A DNA stretch of 64,000 nucleotides from the NCBI GenBank assembly GCA_037013685.1, contig CM072909.1, positions 1,736,001 to 1,800,000 on the forward strand. Reading direction: 5' to 3'. Shown here one piece after another: positions 33,881-45,302 of this stretch; position 1 is the stretch's first letter, and every line of letters starts with the position of its first letter. Source of the DNA: Acridotheres tristis (taxonomy: Eukaryota > Chordata > Aves > Passeriformes > Sturnidae). Below the pieces are notes generated by a model. The model had not been told where the DNA came from. It did not search any database and worked only from the letters and a program-made list of their open reading frames with translations. The position numbers and the translations under genes were made by a program.

Positions 33881-34914
33881 CTCTCCAGGTTGGGCATTCC
33901 CATCTCTCCCAGCCTGTTTCCACGGCAGAGGCTTCCAAGGCTCAGGAATTTTTGATAAATCCACGGGGAGCATCTCAGCCAGGACAAAACTGGGCCACTC
34001 CTGAGGCGACCCAGGTGACATCGCCCTCATCAGCTCTTCCTCCTCAGACACTTCTTCTCCCCCTCTCAGGCACAGACCTACCTAATGACTGTCAATTAGC
34101 ACTTCAGCGCTAATTAGGGCTATATTTGAGCGCCTAAAAGCAGCTACAGCTCTATTTGTGCTTCTTGATGTAAAGGGGGAAAAAAAAAAAACAAACCCTC
34201 ATCATTTTCAGCAGCTTTTCCCTGCTAAATTTATCAAAGCCTTTAAATAAGACAGGTCTCAGAGAGAATATTGGGAGTGGGGAAAACTTGATATTCCTTA
34301 GAGGTGTTTTTTTGGGCTTGATTAACTATTTCTATTTATGATATTTATCAGAGTGTGATGGTGATTCTCTAATGTATTAAATGTGTCCTCTGCCTTCAAA
34401 AAAAGCTGCCTCAGGATGATACTTAAAAACCTTCTCCACCAAGTATAAAATAAACCAAGATTTACTCCCAGCCCTGAATTCACTCAGTGACAAAGAAATG
34501 AAACTGCTGAGCTCCAGTGAAGGGCCACAAAAAACAAAGATTGTCCCCAAAAATAGTTCATTAAAGAGCCAAATTCTCCCTTTGACATTCCACGGTTGGT
34601 GTTCAGTGCTGGGGAAAATCCCTGTGGAAAGGATTCCTGATGCTCCCCTTCTTCCTCTTGCTCTCCTCCAGCCTCTCCTGCAAAATCCAGCTGGGATTTT
34701 CCACGGTCCATAAAATCTGTGTTGGCTGAACAAACCCATTTCCACATCAGGACCCCCCAGTCTGATAAGAGCTGGGAGCTGAGGATGTGCCAATCACACC
34801 CCCCTGCTTTGAGAACAGTTTTAGACACGATCCCCAGGAGAGATTTCCTTAAAAACGAATTTCCAGTGCTGAATCCTGCCTGGAAATCTGGGAGAAGCAT
34901 GTGGATTTGATTAG
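33881..34914. other. Single-copy region with a possible conserved noncoding element
   Basis: No gene is recognised. At 34,080-34,150 two TAATTAG-type words form an inverted repeat (AATTAGC at 34,094 and GCTAATT at 34,109). An A tract lies near 34,178. Confidence 0.5.
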
Positions 34915-35275
34915 ATGATATATAATATATGCTATAGTATATATTATAAATTATAAATTATAAATTATATATTATAAATTCTATATTCTATGTTATATAT
35001 TCTATATTCTATATTCTATATTCTATATTCTATATTCTATATTATATAGTATATACTATATAGTATATAGTATATGGTATATAGTATATAGTATATATTA
35101 TGTTATATGTTATATGTTTTATGTTTCATATTTTATGTTTTATGTTTTATATTTTATTTCATATTTCACATTTTTAGTAGATTTTATATTTTATTTTTAT
35201 GTTTTATTTTATTTTAGTTTTATTTATTTTAGTTTAGTTTAGTTTTATTTTGTTCTATTTTATTTTATTTTTTGT
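34915..35275. repeat. A+T-rich array (TATATTC, ATAGTAT, TTTTATG)
   Basis: Successive short tandem tracts are present: TATATTATAAAT, then TATATTC heptamers (34,980-35,040), then TATAGTA units, then TTTTATG and TTTTAGT units. Confidence 0.92.
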
Positions 35276-35584
35276 GTTCCGAACATTATTTCAGAATCAA
35301 AGAAAAATTAAATGAAGCCCTCGTTGATTTTTCTGCTCATCCAGGATATTCCAGACACAGGAGAATGAAGGAAAAAGAAATGGACAGAGAATATGGAGGG
35401 GATGAACTTTAATTTTTTAGCCTGTGGGTGTGAATGGGCAGAAGAGCATTTTGGGCTGGGGGAAGAACATGGAATCGGATTGACTTTATTTTTATTTATT
35501 GGCTAAAAATCCACAATCAGGGCAAGCACGGTGCAGAAATTTTTCCAAACTCGAGTGGCACAAGTGATGTGGCTCCTGTTTGGA
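35276..35584. other. Single-copy region
   Basis: Nothing recognised. Confidence 0.6.
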
Positions 35585-35755
35585 CTCGATGGTCTTTGAG
35601 GGCTCTCCCAACCCAAATAATTCCATGATTTTGGAGCCTTTCCTCCATCCTCTCTGTGATCACGTGAATTTCTTGGGGTTTGGATCATTTAGATTTTAAT
35701 TCCTGTCCGAGTTCTGCCCCTCCTGCTCATGTCTGAGCCCGAAATGATGTGAGCA
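35585..35755. repeat. Fourth, dispersed copy of the 154-160 bp unit with CR1 3' end
   Basis: ATGGTCTTTGAGGGCTCTCC and CAACCCAAATAATTCCATGA form a plus-strand CR1 3' end. This is followed by TCCATCCTCTCTGTGATCAC, CCGAGTTCTGCCCCTCCTG and TGAGCCCGAAATGATGTGAG, matching the 32.1-32.56 kb units. The copy shows that the unit is CR1 end plus its downstream flank. Confidence 0.85.
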
Positions 35756-36650
35756 GCATTTATTGACCAGAAAATCTTTTTAAAAACCCATTCACTAATG
35801 GCACAATCCCCACGGGAGCACTGGGCACCTTTCTCCAGGCTTTCCACCCCTGCATCCATTTATCCATGGCCAGAGATGGATTCCCTGGGCTCTGCCATTT
35901 CTGCTGGAAATGTGGAATTATGGCCAAACTTATCACGAGGTGCTGCTGCTGTTCATCACACCTGGCCATAATTCTCAGCTCTGCTCCATAGCTCCGAGTG
36001 GGGAAGCAGCGAAATTCCAGCAGTAAATCCTGGAAGATACTGTCTGTTAACATTTAATGGGTGTCACCACAGGGCAGTAAATAATTCCTGCTGCAAAATC
36101 CTACAGCTTCCCCCATTTTGTTATTCTTTGAACTCTGGTGAAGCCCAAACCAACCCAACCTTTGGATTAAGCAGGAGATTTTTTTTTTTTTTTTCCCGGA
36201 GTCAGGGTTATCCCGATTAACATCTTCCTCTCCTGTTATTCCTTTAAAAGCAGAGGATAAATGTTGGCTGTGCTGAACGCTCACAAACTCTGCTGGGTTC
36301 TTATTTCAGCCAAATTTCATTTCAGCGTTGTCACCATCCCATGCCTGAGGACACTTTTCCTTCATTAGCACTTCCATTCACACGGGAGAGGGTTGGAATT
36401 CCTGTGAATTTTGCAGGAGATGGCTGCCAGTGGAGCTGGGGATACCCTGCAGGGAGAAATCGGAATAATTCCATTATTCCTGACCCTCAGCCAGGCACAG
36501 GCAGCTCCAGTCAGCAAAATCGGGAATAATAATTTGGTTGGGAGGATGTGTTGAGGCTGATCAATAGGAAATCCTCATGGGAGGCAGCACCACAAAAATC
36601 AGGAGCAGAAGGGAATTCTCATCTTAAGGAGGCCAAGGATGAAAATGTCA
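35756..36650. other. Single-copy region
   Basis: No gene is recognised. A T tract lies at 36,181-36,194. Confidence 0.6.
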
Positions 36651-36880
36651 TGGAATGCCAGAGTTGTTTGGGTTGGGAAAGCCCTCAGAGGTCATCAAAT
36701 CCAAATGTTTCCATGTCCCAAAGTGCCACATTCCCAAATCTGTTAAATCCCCCTGGAGATGTGACTCCACCCCTGTCCTGTGCAGGGCTGGACAACTCTT
36801 TCCTTGAAGAAAATATTCCCAAAATCCAGCCTGAACCTCCCATGGCACAACCTGGGGCCTTTTCCTGTCCTCCTGTTCCT
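36651..36880 (-). mobile_element. CR1 tail of a separate subfamily
   Basis: CATGGAATGCCAGAGTTGTT, GGGAAAGCCCTCAGAGGTCA, GACAACTCTTTCCTTGAAGA and CAGCCTGAACCTCCCATGGC follow the order of a minus-strand bird CR1 with the 'CAACCTGAACCTCCC' body word. It directly abuts the array that follows. Confidence 0.8.
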
Positions 36881-37735
36881 TGTGCCAATCCCCACCTGGC
36901 TCCATCCTCCTTCCATGTCAGTGAGAGATCCCTGAAATTCACATCCAAAAATCCCAAAATGGAGTTTGGAGGGGTCATCCTGATCCTTGTACCTACCAAT
37001 CCCCAGCTGGCTCCATCCTCCTTCCACGTCAGTGACAGATCCCTAAAATTCACATCCAAAAATGGAGTTTGGAGGGGACATCCTGATTCTTGTGCCAATC
37101 CCCACCTGGCTCCATCCTCCTTCCATGTCAGTGACAGATCCCTAAAAATCACATCCAAAAATCCCAGACTGGAGCTTGGAGGGGTCATGTCCTCTCATCC
37201 TCTCATCCTGATCCTTGTACCAATCCCAACCTGGCTCCATCCTCCTTCCACGTCAGTGACAGATCCCTAAAAATCACATCCAAAAATGGAGTTTGGAGGG
37301 GTCATCCTGATTCTTGTGCCAATCCCAACCTGGCTCCATCCTCCTTCCATGTCAGTGGCAGATCCCTAAAAATCACATCCAAAAGTCCCAGACTGGAGCT
37401 TGGAGGGGTCGTGTCCTCTCATCCTCTCATCCTGTTCCTTGTACCAATCCCCACCTGGCTCCATCCTCCTTCCACATCAGTGGCAGATCCCTAAAAATCA
37501 CATCCAAAAATGGAGTTTGGAGGGGTCACCCTGTTCCTTGTACCGACCAAACCCCACCTGGCTCCATCCTCCTTCCATGTCAGTGACAGATCCCTAAAAA
37601 TCACATCCAAAAGTCCCAAAGTAGAGCTTGGAGGGGTCATCCTGATCCTTGTACCAATCCCAACCTGCTCCATCCTCCTTCCATGTCAGTGACAGATCCC
37701 TAAAAATCGCATATAAAAATCCCAAAGTGGAGCTT
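36881..37735. repeat. Eight-copy ~95-130 bp minisatellite
   Basis: The word CCATCCTCCTTCCATGTCAG (or CACGTCAG/CACATCAG) occurs near 36,902, 37,012, 37,109, 37,237, 37,336, 37,462, 37,564 and 37,671. Intervening sequence contains GATCCCTAAAAATCACATCC and GGAGCTTGGAGGGGTCAT. Length differences come from an optional ATCCCAGACTGGAGCTT segment and a duplicated CTCTCATC. Confidence 0.94.
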
Positions 37736-38533
37736 GGTGGACTCTTCCCAGTATCCCGGAGTGTGACTTCAGGAAAAGAATTCAAACCCCACAACATCAG
37801 CAACTTAAAAAATTGCTCCTGCCTTCCAAGCCAGACTTTTGGGATGAGACACAACTTATTGGGATTCCTCCTCGATTCATGCCCCAGCTCTGACCTCCCA
37901 AAATTCCTTCCCACTTTGTCCCCTCCCAGTCACTCGTGGCAGGAATAATTAGGAGGAGGAAGAGGAGGCATGAAACAAACCCCAAACAGGGAATCAACGT
38001 GGGAGAAGCATCCTCAAATCCTGTCCCTGTCCCAGTGCTTGGTGGGGTTTTACTCCTCTCACCTGTGCCCAACCCACCACCAGAATTAAAGCACAGGGGC
38101 TGTGGAGGTTAATTATTAATTATTAATTACCCACAAATAACGATTGAAAGTCGATGATGCAAACCTCAAAACGATGCAGCGCGGCTCCATTTGTTTCAGG
38201 GATATCCAGAACATTTTCCTGTGCCCAAGACTTCCCTCTCCTGCCATGGCAGGAATATCGGAGCCACATCAGCCTGCAAAGGCTTCTGCAGGAAATTGGG
38301 TTTTTCTCTCTATTAGGAGCATTCCATTCTTGTGATTAAAATCAGACAACAATGTTTTCCCCCGTTAAAGTGCAGTGTGCGAAGCACAGCTCTGCTGGAA
38401 CTGGGTTTTGAAATCCTTATCTAAAGTGCTCGGGAAAGGCATTCATAAATAAGGATGAGAAATGTCAACTGCGCTGCTGGCGTGGTGCAGGGTCTGTGCT
38501 TGCTGTGAGTTATGGACAACAGGCTTTGGGGGA

Positions 38534-38534
<1 letters not shown>
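37736..38534. other. Single-copy region
   Basis: No gene is recognised. TTAATTAT repeats lie near 38,110-38,130. Confidence 0.6.
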
Positions 38535-38615
<81 letters not shown>

Positions 38616-40506
38616 TAATAAATAAAAACAACTATAATCATTATAGAATTATAATAATAGAATATAATATACAATTATATATAATATAATATAATATAAT
38701 ATAATATAATATAATATAATATAATATAAATAATAATAAGAATTATTATTTATATTTATATTATTTATATTTATATATTAGATTATATATATAATTTAGA
38801 TATTATATTATATATAATTTATATTTATTTATATTTACATTATTATTTATATTATTTCTATAATAACTAGTATTATTATATAATTATAATAATATAATAT
38901 AATATAATATAATATAATATAATATAATATAATATAATATAATGTAATGTAATGTAATGTAATATAATATAATATAATATGATATAATATAAATAAAAAT
39001 AAGAATTATTATTTATATTTATATTATTTATATTTATATATTAGATTATATATATTATTTATATATTATATTATATATAATTTATATTTATTTATATTTA
39101 CATTATTATTTATATTATTTCTATAATAACTAGTATTATTATATAATTATAATAATATAATATAATATAATATAATATAATATAATATAATATAATATAA
39201 ATAATAAAAAGAATTATTATTTATATTTATATTATTTATATTTATATATTAGATTATATATATTATTTATATATTATATTATATATATAATTTATATTTA
39301 TTTATATTTACATTATTATTTATATTTTTCTATAATAACTATTATTATATAATAATATAATATAATATAGTATAGTATAGTATCATATAATATAGTATAG
39401 TATAATATAATATAATATAATGTAATGTAATGTAATATAATATAACATAATATAATATAATATAATATAATATAATATAATATAATGTAATGTAATATAA
39501 TATAATATAATATATATAATAATAAGAATTATTATTTATATTTATATTATTTATATTTATATATTAGATTATATATATTATTTATATAGTATATTATATA
39601 TATAATTTATATTTATTTATATTTAAATTATTATTTATATTTTTCTAGAATAACTATTATTATTATATAAGAATATAATATAATATAATATAGTATAGTA
39701 TAGTATAATATAATATAAATAATAAGAAGAATTATTATTTATATTTATATTATTTATATTTATATATTAGATTATATATATTATTTATATATTATATTAT
39801 ATATATAATTTATATTTATTTATATTTACATTATTATTTATATTTTTCTAGAATAACTATTATTATTATATAATAATATAATATAATATAATATAGTATA
39901 GTATAGTATAATATAATATAGTATAGTATAATATAATATAATATAATGTAATGTAATGTAATATAACATAACATAACATAATATAATATAATATAATATA
40001 ATATAATATAATATAATATAATATAATATAATATAATATAATATAATATAATATAATATAATATAATATAATATAATATAATATAATATAATATAATATA
40101 ATATAATATAATGTAATGTAATATAATATAATATATATAATAATAAGAATTATTATTTATATTTATATTATTTATATTTATATATTAGATTATAGATATT
40201 ATTTATATATTATATTATATATATAATTTATATTTATTTATATTTACATTATTATTTATATTTTTCTATAATAACTATTATTATTATATAATAATATAAT
40301 ATAATATAATATAGTATAGTATAATATAATATAGTATAGTATAGTATAATATAATATAGTATAGTATAGTATAATATAATATAGTATAATATAATATAAT
40401 ATAATATAATATAATATAATATAATATAATATAATATAACATATAATATATAATAATATATAATTATAATTATAATTATAATTATAAGATATAATAATAT
40501 AATTAA

Positions 40507-40543
<37 letters not shown>

Positions 40544-40600
40544 TTATTATTATTATTATTAATATTAATATTATTATTATTATTATTATAGTAGTGTTGT
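38535..40600. repeat. A+T satellite, about 2 kb, with higher-order modules
   Basis: It opens with an (AAT)n run at 38,537-38,620. Long (ATAAT)n/(ATATA) tracts then alternate with a conserved module. That module is marked by AAGAATTATTATTTATATTT near 38,738, 39,001, 39,211, 39,526, 39,727 and 40,147. It runs on through TATATTAGATTATATA and ATTTACATTATTATTTATAT to a CTATAATAACT or CTAGAATAACT word. Variant pentamers include GTAAT, AGTAT and ACATA. It closes with (TAATTA)/(ATT)n. It is almost free of G and C. Confidence 0.97.
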
Positions 40601-41385
40601 ACATTTTTCCCCCTGAACTCCAATGTAATTCTAAGTGAGCTCTGTGCCCCCTTGCCCTCAGAGTGTCCCCACGTGCTGAGGGGTTGGTGACCCTCGGAGC
40701 TGGCCGTGGCTCTGACGAGCTGCTCTCACAAATCCTCCGTCCCCAAGTGACATTTCTGTGCCAGGGAGAGGCCACTTCACTGGGGCCGCTTTAAAAAAGG
40801 GCCCGAGGAAGGGCCGAGGGTCGGAGCAGGAGCCCTGAGGGAAATGCTGGGGGCGCTGCTGCGGTGGCAGCCCCGTTCTGACAAAGTGAGCTGGGGGCAG
40901 AGGGCACCGAGCTGCTCCGGGCTTCCCCCCGAGACCTCGGAAACTCCCAGTTCCACACAGGGACCCTTCGGAGCCTGAGGAGGGGCTCTGGGGGCTCCCA
41001 CCCCTCCTTTTCCTTTGGAGAGAAACGTCAGCCCAAAGTCTTCGGAGAAAAAGCCAAAATCGTAATTTTATGTCAATTTAAATCTCCAAATCCGGGGCAA
41101 ACTCAACGTTCCTCCCCCGCTGCTCCCTCCTGCCAGCACAGCTGATTCCAGATTTCTGAGTGTTCCCAACGTTCCCTGCTCATCCCAGCTCAGCTGATAA
41201 CGGAGCTGACACGTTCCTGCAGGATTTTAACACCCCCTGGCCACACCTGCACCTGCAGGACCCCCCAGAGTCCACCAGGAACGATCAGCCAGCCCATTCC
41301 TCCCTTCTGGATGTGCCTGAGTGTAGGAGGTGTGAGCTGGGCTTTGCACCACTCGGGAGTGGTTTGTCATCACTCTTGTCTGGGT
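40601..41385. other. G+C-rich single-copy region with CpGs
   Basis: Composition switches abruptly at about 40,605 from near-pure A+T to G+C-rich sequence with many CpG sites (40,680-41,060). A strong acceptor-like site, GCCCCCTTGCCCTCAG near 40,662, leads into a frame open for about 40 codons that ends in TAA. A second exon-like stretch follows CACGTTCCTGCAG at about 41,222. No donor or family supports either, so neither is called as coding. A remnant CpG island or exon-bearing segment is possible. Confidence 0.4.
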
Positions 41386-41504
41386 TTTTTTTCAGAGCCA
41401 GGATTATTAGAAAGGTGATTGAGGTGATTCTCATACTGGGGTTGGATGTTTATTGGATCTTATCAGAAATTACACAAAGTGTGACAGCACCTCCAGCTCC
41501 TCAA
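41386..41504 (-). mobile_element. LTR-like dispersed repeat, copy 2, left part
   Basis: TCAGAGCCAGGATTATTAG and GGATGTTTATTGGATCTTAT match the left edge of the element at 12.35 kb. ACACAAAGTGTGACAGCACC follows, and then the element is broken by a minisatellite. Confidence 0.6.
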
Positions 41505-42062
41505 AGCACCTCAAAGATTGAATGGAAATCCACCCCCAATCCCAAAGTTTGAATTGAAATCCACCCCAATACCCCAAAGCTTGGATGGAAATCCGCCCCA
41601 ATATCCCAAAGTTTGAATTGAAATCCACCCCAATACCCCAAAGCTTGGATGGAAATCTACTCCAAACCCCAAAGCTTGGATGGAAATCCACCCCAATATC
41701 CCAAAGCTTGGATGGAAATCCACCCCAATCCCAAAGCTTGGATGGAAATCCACCCCAATATCCCAAAGATTGGATGGAAATCCACCCCAATCCCAAAGTT
41801 TGAATTGAAATCCACCCCAATACCCCAAAGCTTGGATGGAAATCTACTCCAAACCCCAAAGCTTGAATTGAAATCCACCCCAATACCCCAAAGATTGGAT
41901 GGAAATCCACCCCAATCCCAAAGCTTGGATGGAAATCCACCCCAATATCCCAAAGCTTGGATGGAAATCCACCCCAATCCCAAAGTTTGAATTGAAATCC
42001 ACCCCAATACCCCAAAGCTTGGATGGAAATCCACCCCAACCCCAAAGCTTGGATCCTTCCCT
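41505..42062. repeat. 30-34 bp minisatellite inside an LTR
   Basis: About 17 units contain CAAAGCTTGGATGGAAATCC followed by ACCCCAATCC or ACCCCAATATCC, giving lengths of 30 and 32 bp, plus variants AAGTTTGAATTGAAATCC and CTACTCCAAACC. Confidence 0.96.
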
Positions 42063-42074
42063 TGGGATAGGATT

Positions 42075-42640
42075 CCCGTATTCTGACTTGGGTGTTTATT
42101 ATATCTTATTAAAGAATTACACAAAGTGTGGCAGCACCTCCAGCTCCTTGCTGGAAGTGGGGAAAGGCTCCAGCTGAGGCTGCTCCAAGGCCTTTTAAAG
42201 CCAAACAAACCAATAAAAGTTTAACCCCTCCATTATTGATCCTTTTGACCCAATAATGGATTCCCACCACCCTTAGAGTGACATTTGACCAACCAAAGGT
42301 CACTGCCTGAGTTCTGGGGAGAAGAAGGAAGAGAAGATGAACAAAGAAAAAGACACCACCCCAAATTCTCCATCCTGTCCCACATCCACCCCTGTCCTGT
42401 AAAAACCTCAAATTTAAACCCCATCCCCCAGTGCAAACACACACACCTGACCCACTGCACATTGGGGATTTCTAACTCATTATTCACATTTCCAAGCCTT
42501 CTCCAAGGTTCCAGCTCCAGAGCAGTGTTTGCCAGGGGGTCTGTGCCTGGGAGCACAGAAAGCTCCAAAACTCCACATTCCTGAGATCCAAGCCCTGAGT
42601 GTCTGCAGCCACCTGGACCAGCCCATCCCCACCACGGAGC
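42075..42640 (-). mobile_element. LTR-like dispersed repeat, copy 2, right part
   Basis: It restarts with GTGTTTATTATATCTTATTA and ACACAAAGTGTGGCAGCACC, repeating about 60 bp already present at 41,437-41,498. It then continues colinearly with the 12.4-12.9 kb element through GACCCAATAATGG, TCACTGCCTGAG, CCAAGCCTTCTCCAAGG and TCCTGAGATCCAA. Confidence 0.6.
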
Positions 42641-43049
42641 TCCCTGGAGCTGTGGGATGTGTGGGGATCTGGAAAACCTGGGATTCCTGCCTTCAGGAAC
42701 CACTTTTCCTTTGTTTTCCTCCAGTCTCTACCAGCTGGCACTGACGGGAGTGCAGCAAAAGGGAATTTGAGACTTTTCTCTGCCTGTTCCATCCCCCCTG
42801 TCCGTGTGTCCGTCTGCAGGACACCCCTGTGGCCTCACAAGCACCAACCACCCCCACAAATTCCTGATTTCCCCTCTTTTTTTTCTGGAATCTGTCACAC
42901 AAACCACACAATTTCCTGCTCCCAGAGGCAGCCAGCAGCTCCCTGTGTTACATAATCCTGGGCAGAGCTCGATGTTTGTTGGTTTATTCCTCTGCAGGAG
43001 CTTCCAGTTCTTCCTCCTCTGATTCTGCCTCGTTTGGATCCAGGAAATA
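42641..43049. other. Single-copy region
   Basis: A very strong acceptor-like site (CCTTTGTTTTCCTCCAG, about 42,705-42,723) is followed by a short frame reading LYQLALTGVQQKGI and then a stop. This could be a terminal exon, but no polyadenylation signal or family supports it. Confidence 0.4.
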
Positions 43050-43245
43050 TGCAGCTCCTGGAATATTTGGATCCTGGAAATATGCAGATTTCCCCGAAAA
43101 CTCAATTGGAATTGTGGAAGCAAATGGGATTTTATGCATGGGGATCCTTGTAAGAGCTTCAAAGTGAGCATTTATTCTGTGGGATTTGAGAGCACTGGCT
43201 GGGATTGACGAGGGATGGAGGGACAGGACACAGGGAATGGCTTCC
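43050..43245 (-). repeat. Inverted duplicate arm (partner 44,725-44,890)
   Basis: Reverse-complemented, this segment reads CAGCCAGTGCTCTCAAATCC, CACAGAATAAATGCTCACTT, CCACAATTCCAATTGA and AAATCTGCATATTTCCAGGA. It matches 44,754-44,882 in order. It adjoins CR1 body sequence (AGGGACAGGACACAGGGAAT) on its right. Confidence 0.82.
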
Positions 43246-43320
43246 ACTGAAAAAGGGGAAATTTAAAAGGGATTTTGGGAAGGAATTCCTCCCTGTGAGG
43301 GAAATATTCCCAGGATCTGC
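43225..43320 (+). mobile_element. CR1 body fragment, plus strand
   Basis: GACAGGACACAGGGAATGGC and TTTTGGGAAGGAATTCCTCC followed by CTGTGAGGG are CR1 body words in plus orientation. The 3' tail is missing. Confidence 0.7.
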
Positions 43321-43952
43321 ATATTCCAGCATCCTGAAACCAGAGGGACTGGAAGGTTCTTGGCAGGAAAGTTGGAGGTGACAAAACATTGAGTAAAAGA
43401 AATAAATAGAGACAAGCTCAGGAAAAACGGAATTCCCGATTTTTCCAGAGATAAACTCTCTGCCTTGGAATAAATAATTTTGGCTGCTCTATTCTCTGCG
43501 GGGCTGGAGGGGCAAGGAATTCTCCTGAACCACGAGCTGGTTTGGGTTGGGAAGGACCACGGACAGGGACACTTTCTGCTCGCCCAGGTTGCTCCAGGCC
43601 GGGTCCAGCTGGGCTTTCTGGATTCTCCATCCCCATCCCATCCCTGTCCCCTCCCACCAGGCTCGGGATGTCGCTGGGAACAGGACACAGCTCGTGGTGA
43701 GTGGGAACAAAATCCTCAGGGTGGCATCACCCAGAGCTCACTGCTCCTCACAGCCAGGCCAGGACCCAGAACCAGCAAAGGGTTTCATTTCCCAACTCCC
43801 CAGCAGCAGCCACTAATTAATACGGGTTATTAATTACCAGAAACGCGGTAAATTAACCCCTTAGTTTCCCACCTCTGCCTCTTCACATCACAAAAATACA
43901 ACCAGTGATGGTTAAACCCAACCTGATTATTTCTGGAGCAGGTATTTCCCAC
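43321..43952. other. Mostly single-copy, with a diverged CR1 end at 43,535-43,625
   Basis: GGTTTGGGTTGGGAAGGACC and CAGGTTGCTCCAGGCC near 43,540-43,600 are an old minus-strand CR1 end. A 36-bp exon-like piece between CCCTCCCACCAG and GTGAGTGGG (43,662-43,697) is open in all three frames and is not called. Confidence 0.5.
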
Positions 43953-44331
43953 AAACAAACGTGGGATGAGGGGATGCAGAGAGAGCTGGAATGTCTCCAG
44001 TTAACCCTGGGGGTGGGGGAAAATTCCCTTTCCCTTTTCCCTGTCCCTCAGGTCTCCTGCTCCTCACCTTTGATCCCACGTTTTCCCCCGTGGCTGGACG
44101 TGGGGAATGTTTAATGCCCCAAAGCCAGGCTTGGGAAGGGGCAGATGTTATGGAATCCTGGAATGGTTTGGATGAGAAGGAACCTTCAACCCATCCAGTT
44201 CCATGGCAGGGACAGCTCCCACTGACCCAGATTATCCCAGCCTGGCCTGGGACACTTCCAGGGATCCAGGGGCAGCCACAGCAAATCTGGGAATTCCATC
44301 CCAGCCAGGAATTCCTTCCCAATATCCCATC
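43953..44331 (+). repeat. Inverted duplication arm 1 (partner 49,779-50,160)
   Basis: This 380-bp arm consists of about 200 bp of non-CR1 sequence (AACGTGGGATGAGGGGATGC to GGAAGGGGCAGATGTTATGG) plus a minus-strand CR1 3' end. It is nearly identical, in inverted orientation, to 49,779-50,160. Confidence 0.92.
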
Positions 44332-44770
44332 TAAACCTGCCCATGGCATCTTGGATTGGAGGGGACCTCCAAGTCCATCCAGTCCCACCATGGGCAGGGA
44401 CACCTTCCACTATCCCAGGCTGCTCCAGCTGGGCCTGGAACAGGGATCCAGGGACATCCCATATTTCTTCCCCAAATCCCATTGAAACCAGCACATGGAA
44501 TCCTGAATTCCTTTGGGTTGGAAGGGACCTGAAATCCCATCAGAGCCACCCCTGCCATGGCAGGGACACCTCCCACTGTCCCAGGGGGCTCCAGCCTGGC
44601 CTGGGACACTTCCAGGGATCCAGGGGCAGCCACAGCAAATCTGGGAATTCCAGCCCAGCCCCTCACACCCTCATTCCATCCCCAATCCCATCCATCCCGG
44701 CCCTCTGGCCGTGTCCTGTCCCTGTGTCCCATCCCTCCATCCCTTGTCAATCCCAGCCAGTGCTCTCAAA
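44157..44770 (-). mobile_element. Composite CR1 A-B-A within the inverted duplication
   Basis: It starts GGAATGGTTTGGATGAGAAG. The B module starts at 44,346 and the second A near 44,495, followed by body words (CTGTGTCCCATCCCTCCATC). The duplicate at 49.8 kb has the same first A module and same flank but lacks the B-A cassette. Confidence 0.9.
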
Positions 44771-44890
44771 TCTCACAGAATAAATGCTCACTTTGGAGCT
44801 CTTACCAAGACCCCCCCATGCATTTTCGCATTTGCTTCCACAATTCCAATTGAATTTTCGGGAAATCTGCATATTTCCAGGAGGCAAAAT
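44725..44890 (+). repeat. Inverted duplicate arm (partner 43,050-43,245)
   Basis: CCAGCCAGTGCTCTCAAATC, CAGAATAAATGCTCACTTTG, TTGCTTCCACAATTCC and GGAAATCTGCATATTTCCAG match the reverse complement of the partner arm. The central GCATTTTCGCA segment is diverged. Confidence 0.82.
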
Positions 44891-45300
44891 CCCCAAAAAA
44901 GTCCACCAGCCACTTCTCCATGGAGACAGACCTGCTAAAATAAAGTCTCCACACAAATTTTTTAGCCAGTGTGGGGTAGGAGGCTGGGAATGCCCCATCC
45001 CTGCCATCCTCAGGCAAGGATGATGGAGCTGATCCCATTTCATGAGAAAAGCCCCTGCCCAAAGTCAGCTGGGCTCTGGCTGGGGCTGAATTAATGGAAT
45101 TTAGGACAAAAAGGATGAGTTTGCTCCCCTGGTGTGACACTCTGTGGGGCTGCTCAGTGTTGAGGCCAAGCTAAATAAATCCCATCTCAAAATTCTTAGA
45201 AATCCAACCCAAACTGCAGTGGATTTTCCAGGGCTGCTTTGTGTTGATGTCAGGTGTCTTCTGTCCACCCTTGGCCGTTTCTTTGTGCCAATTAAAATCA
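44891..45300. other. Single-copy region
   Basis: Nothing recognised. Confidence 0.6.
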
Positions 45301-45302
45301 CA

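Noticed and set aside
43662..43697. A 36-bp exon-like segment between good splice signals, with an AG..TQLV-type immunoglobulin-like ending
   Set aside because: All three frames are open, it adjoins an old CR1 end whose pyrimidine-rich body supplies the acceptor, and it is too short to judge.
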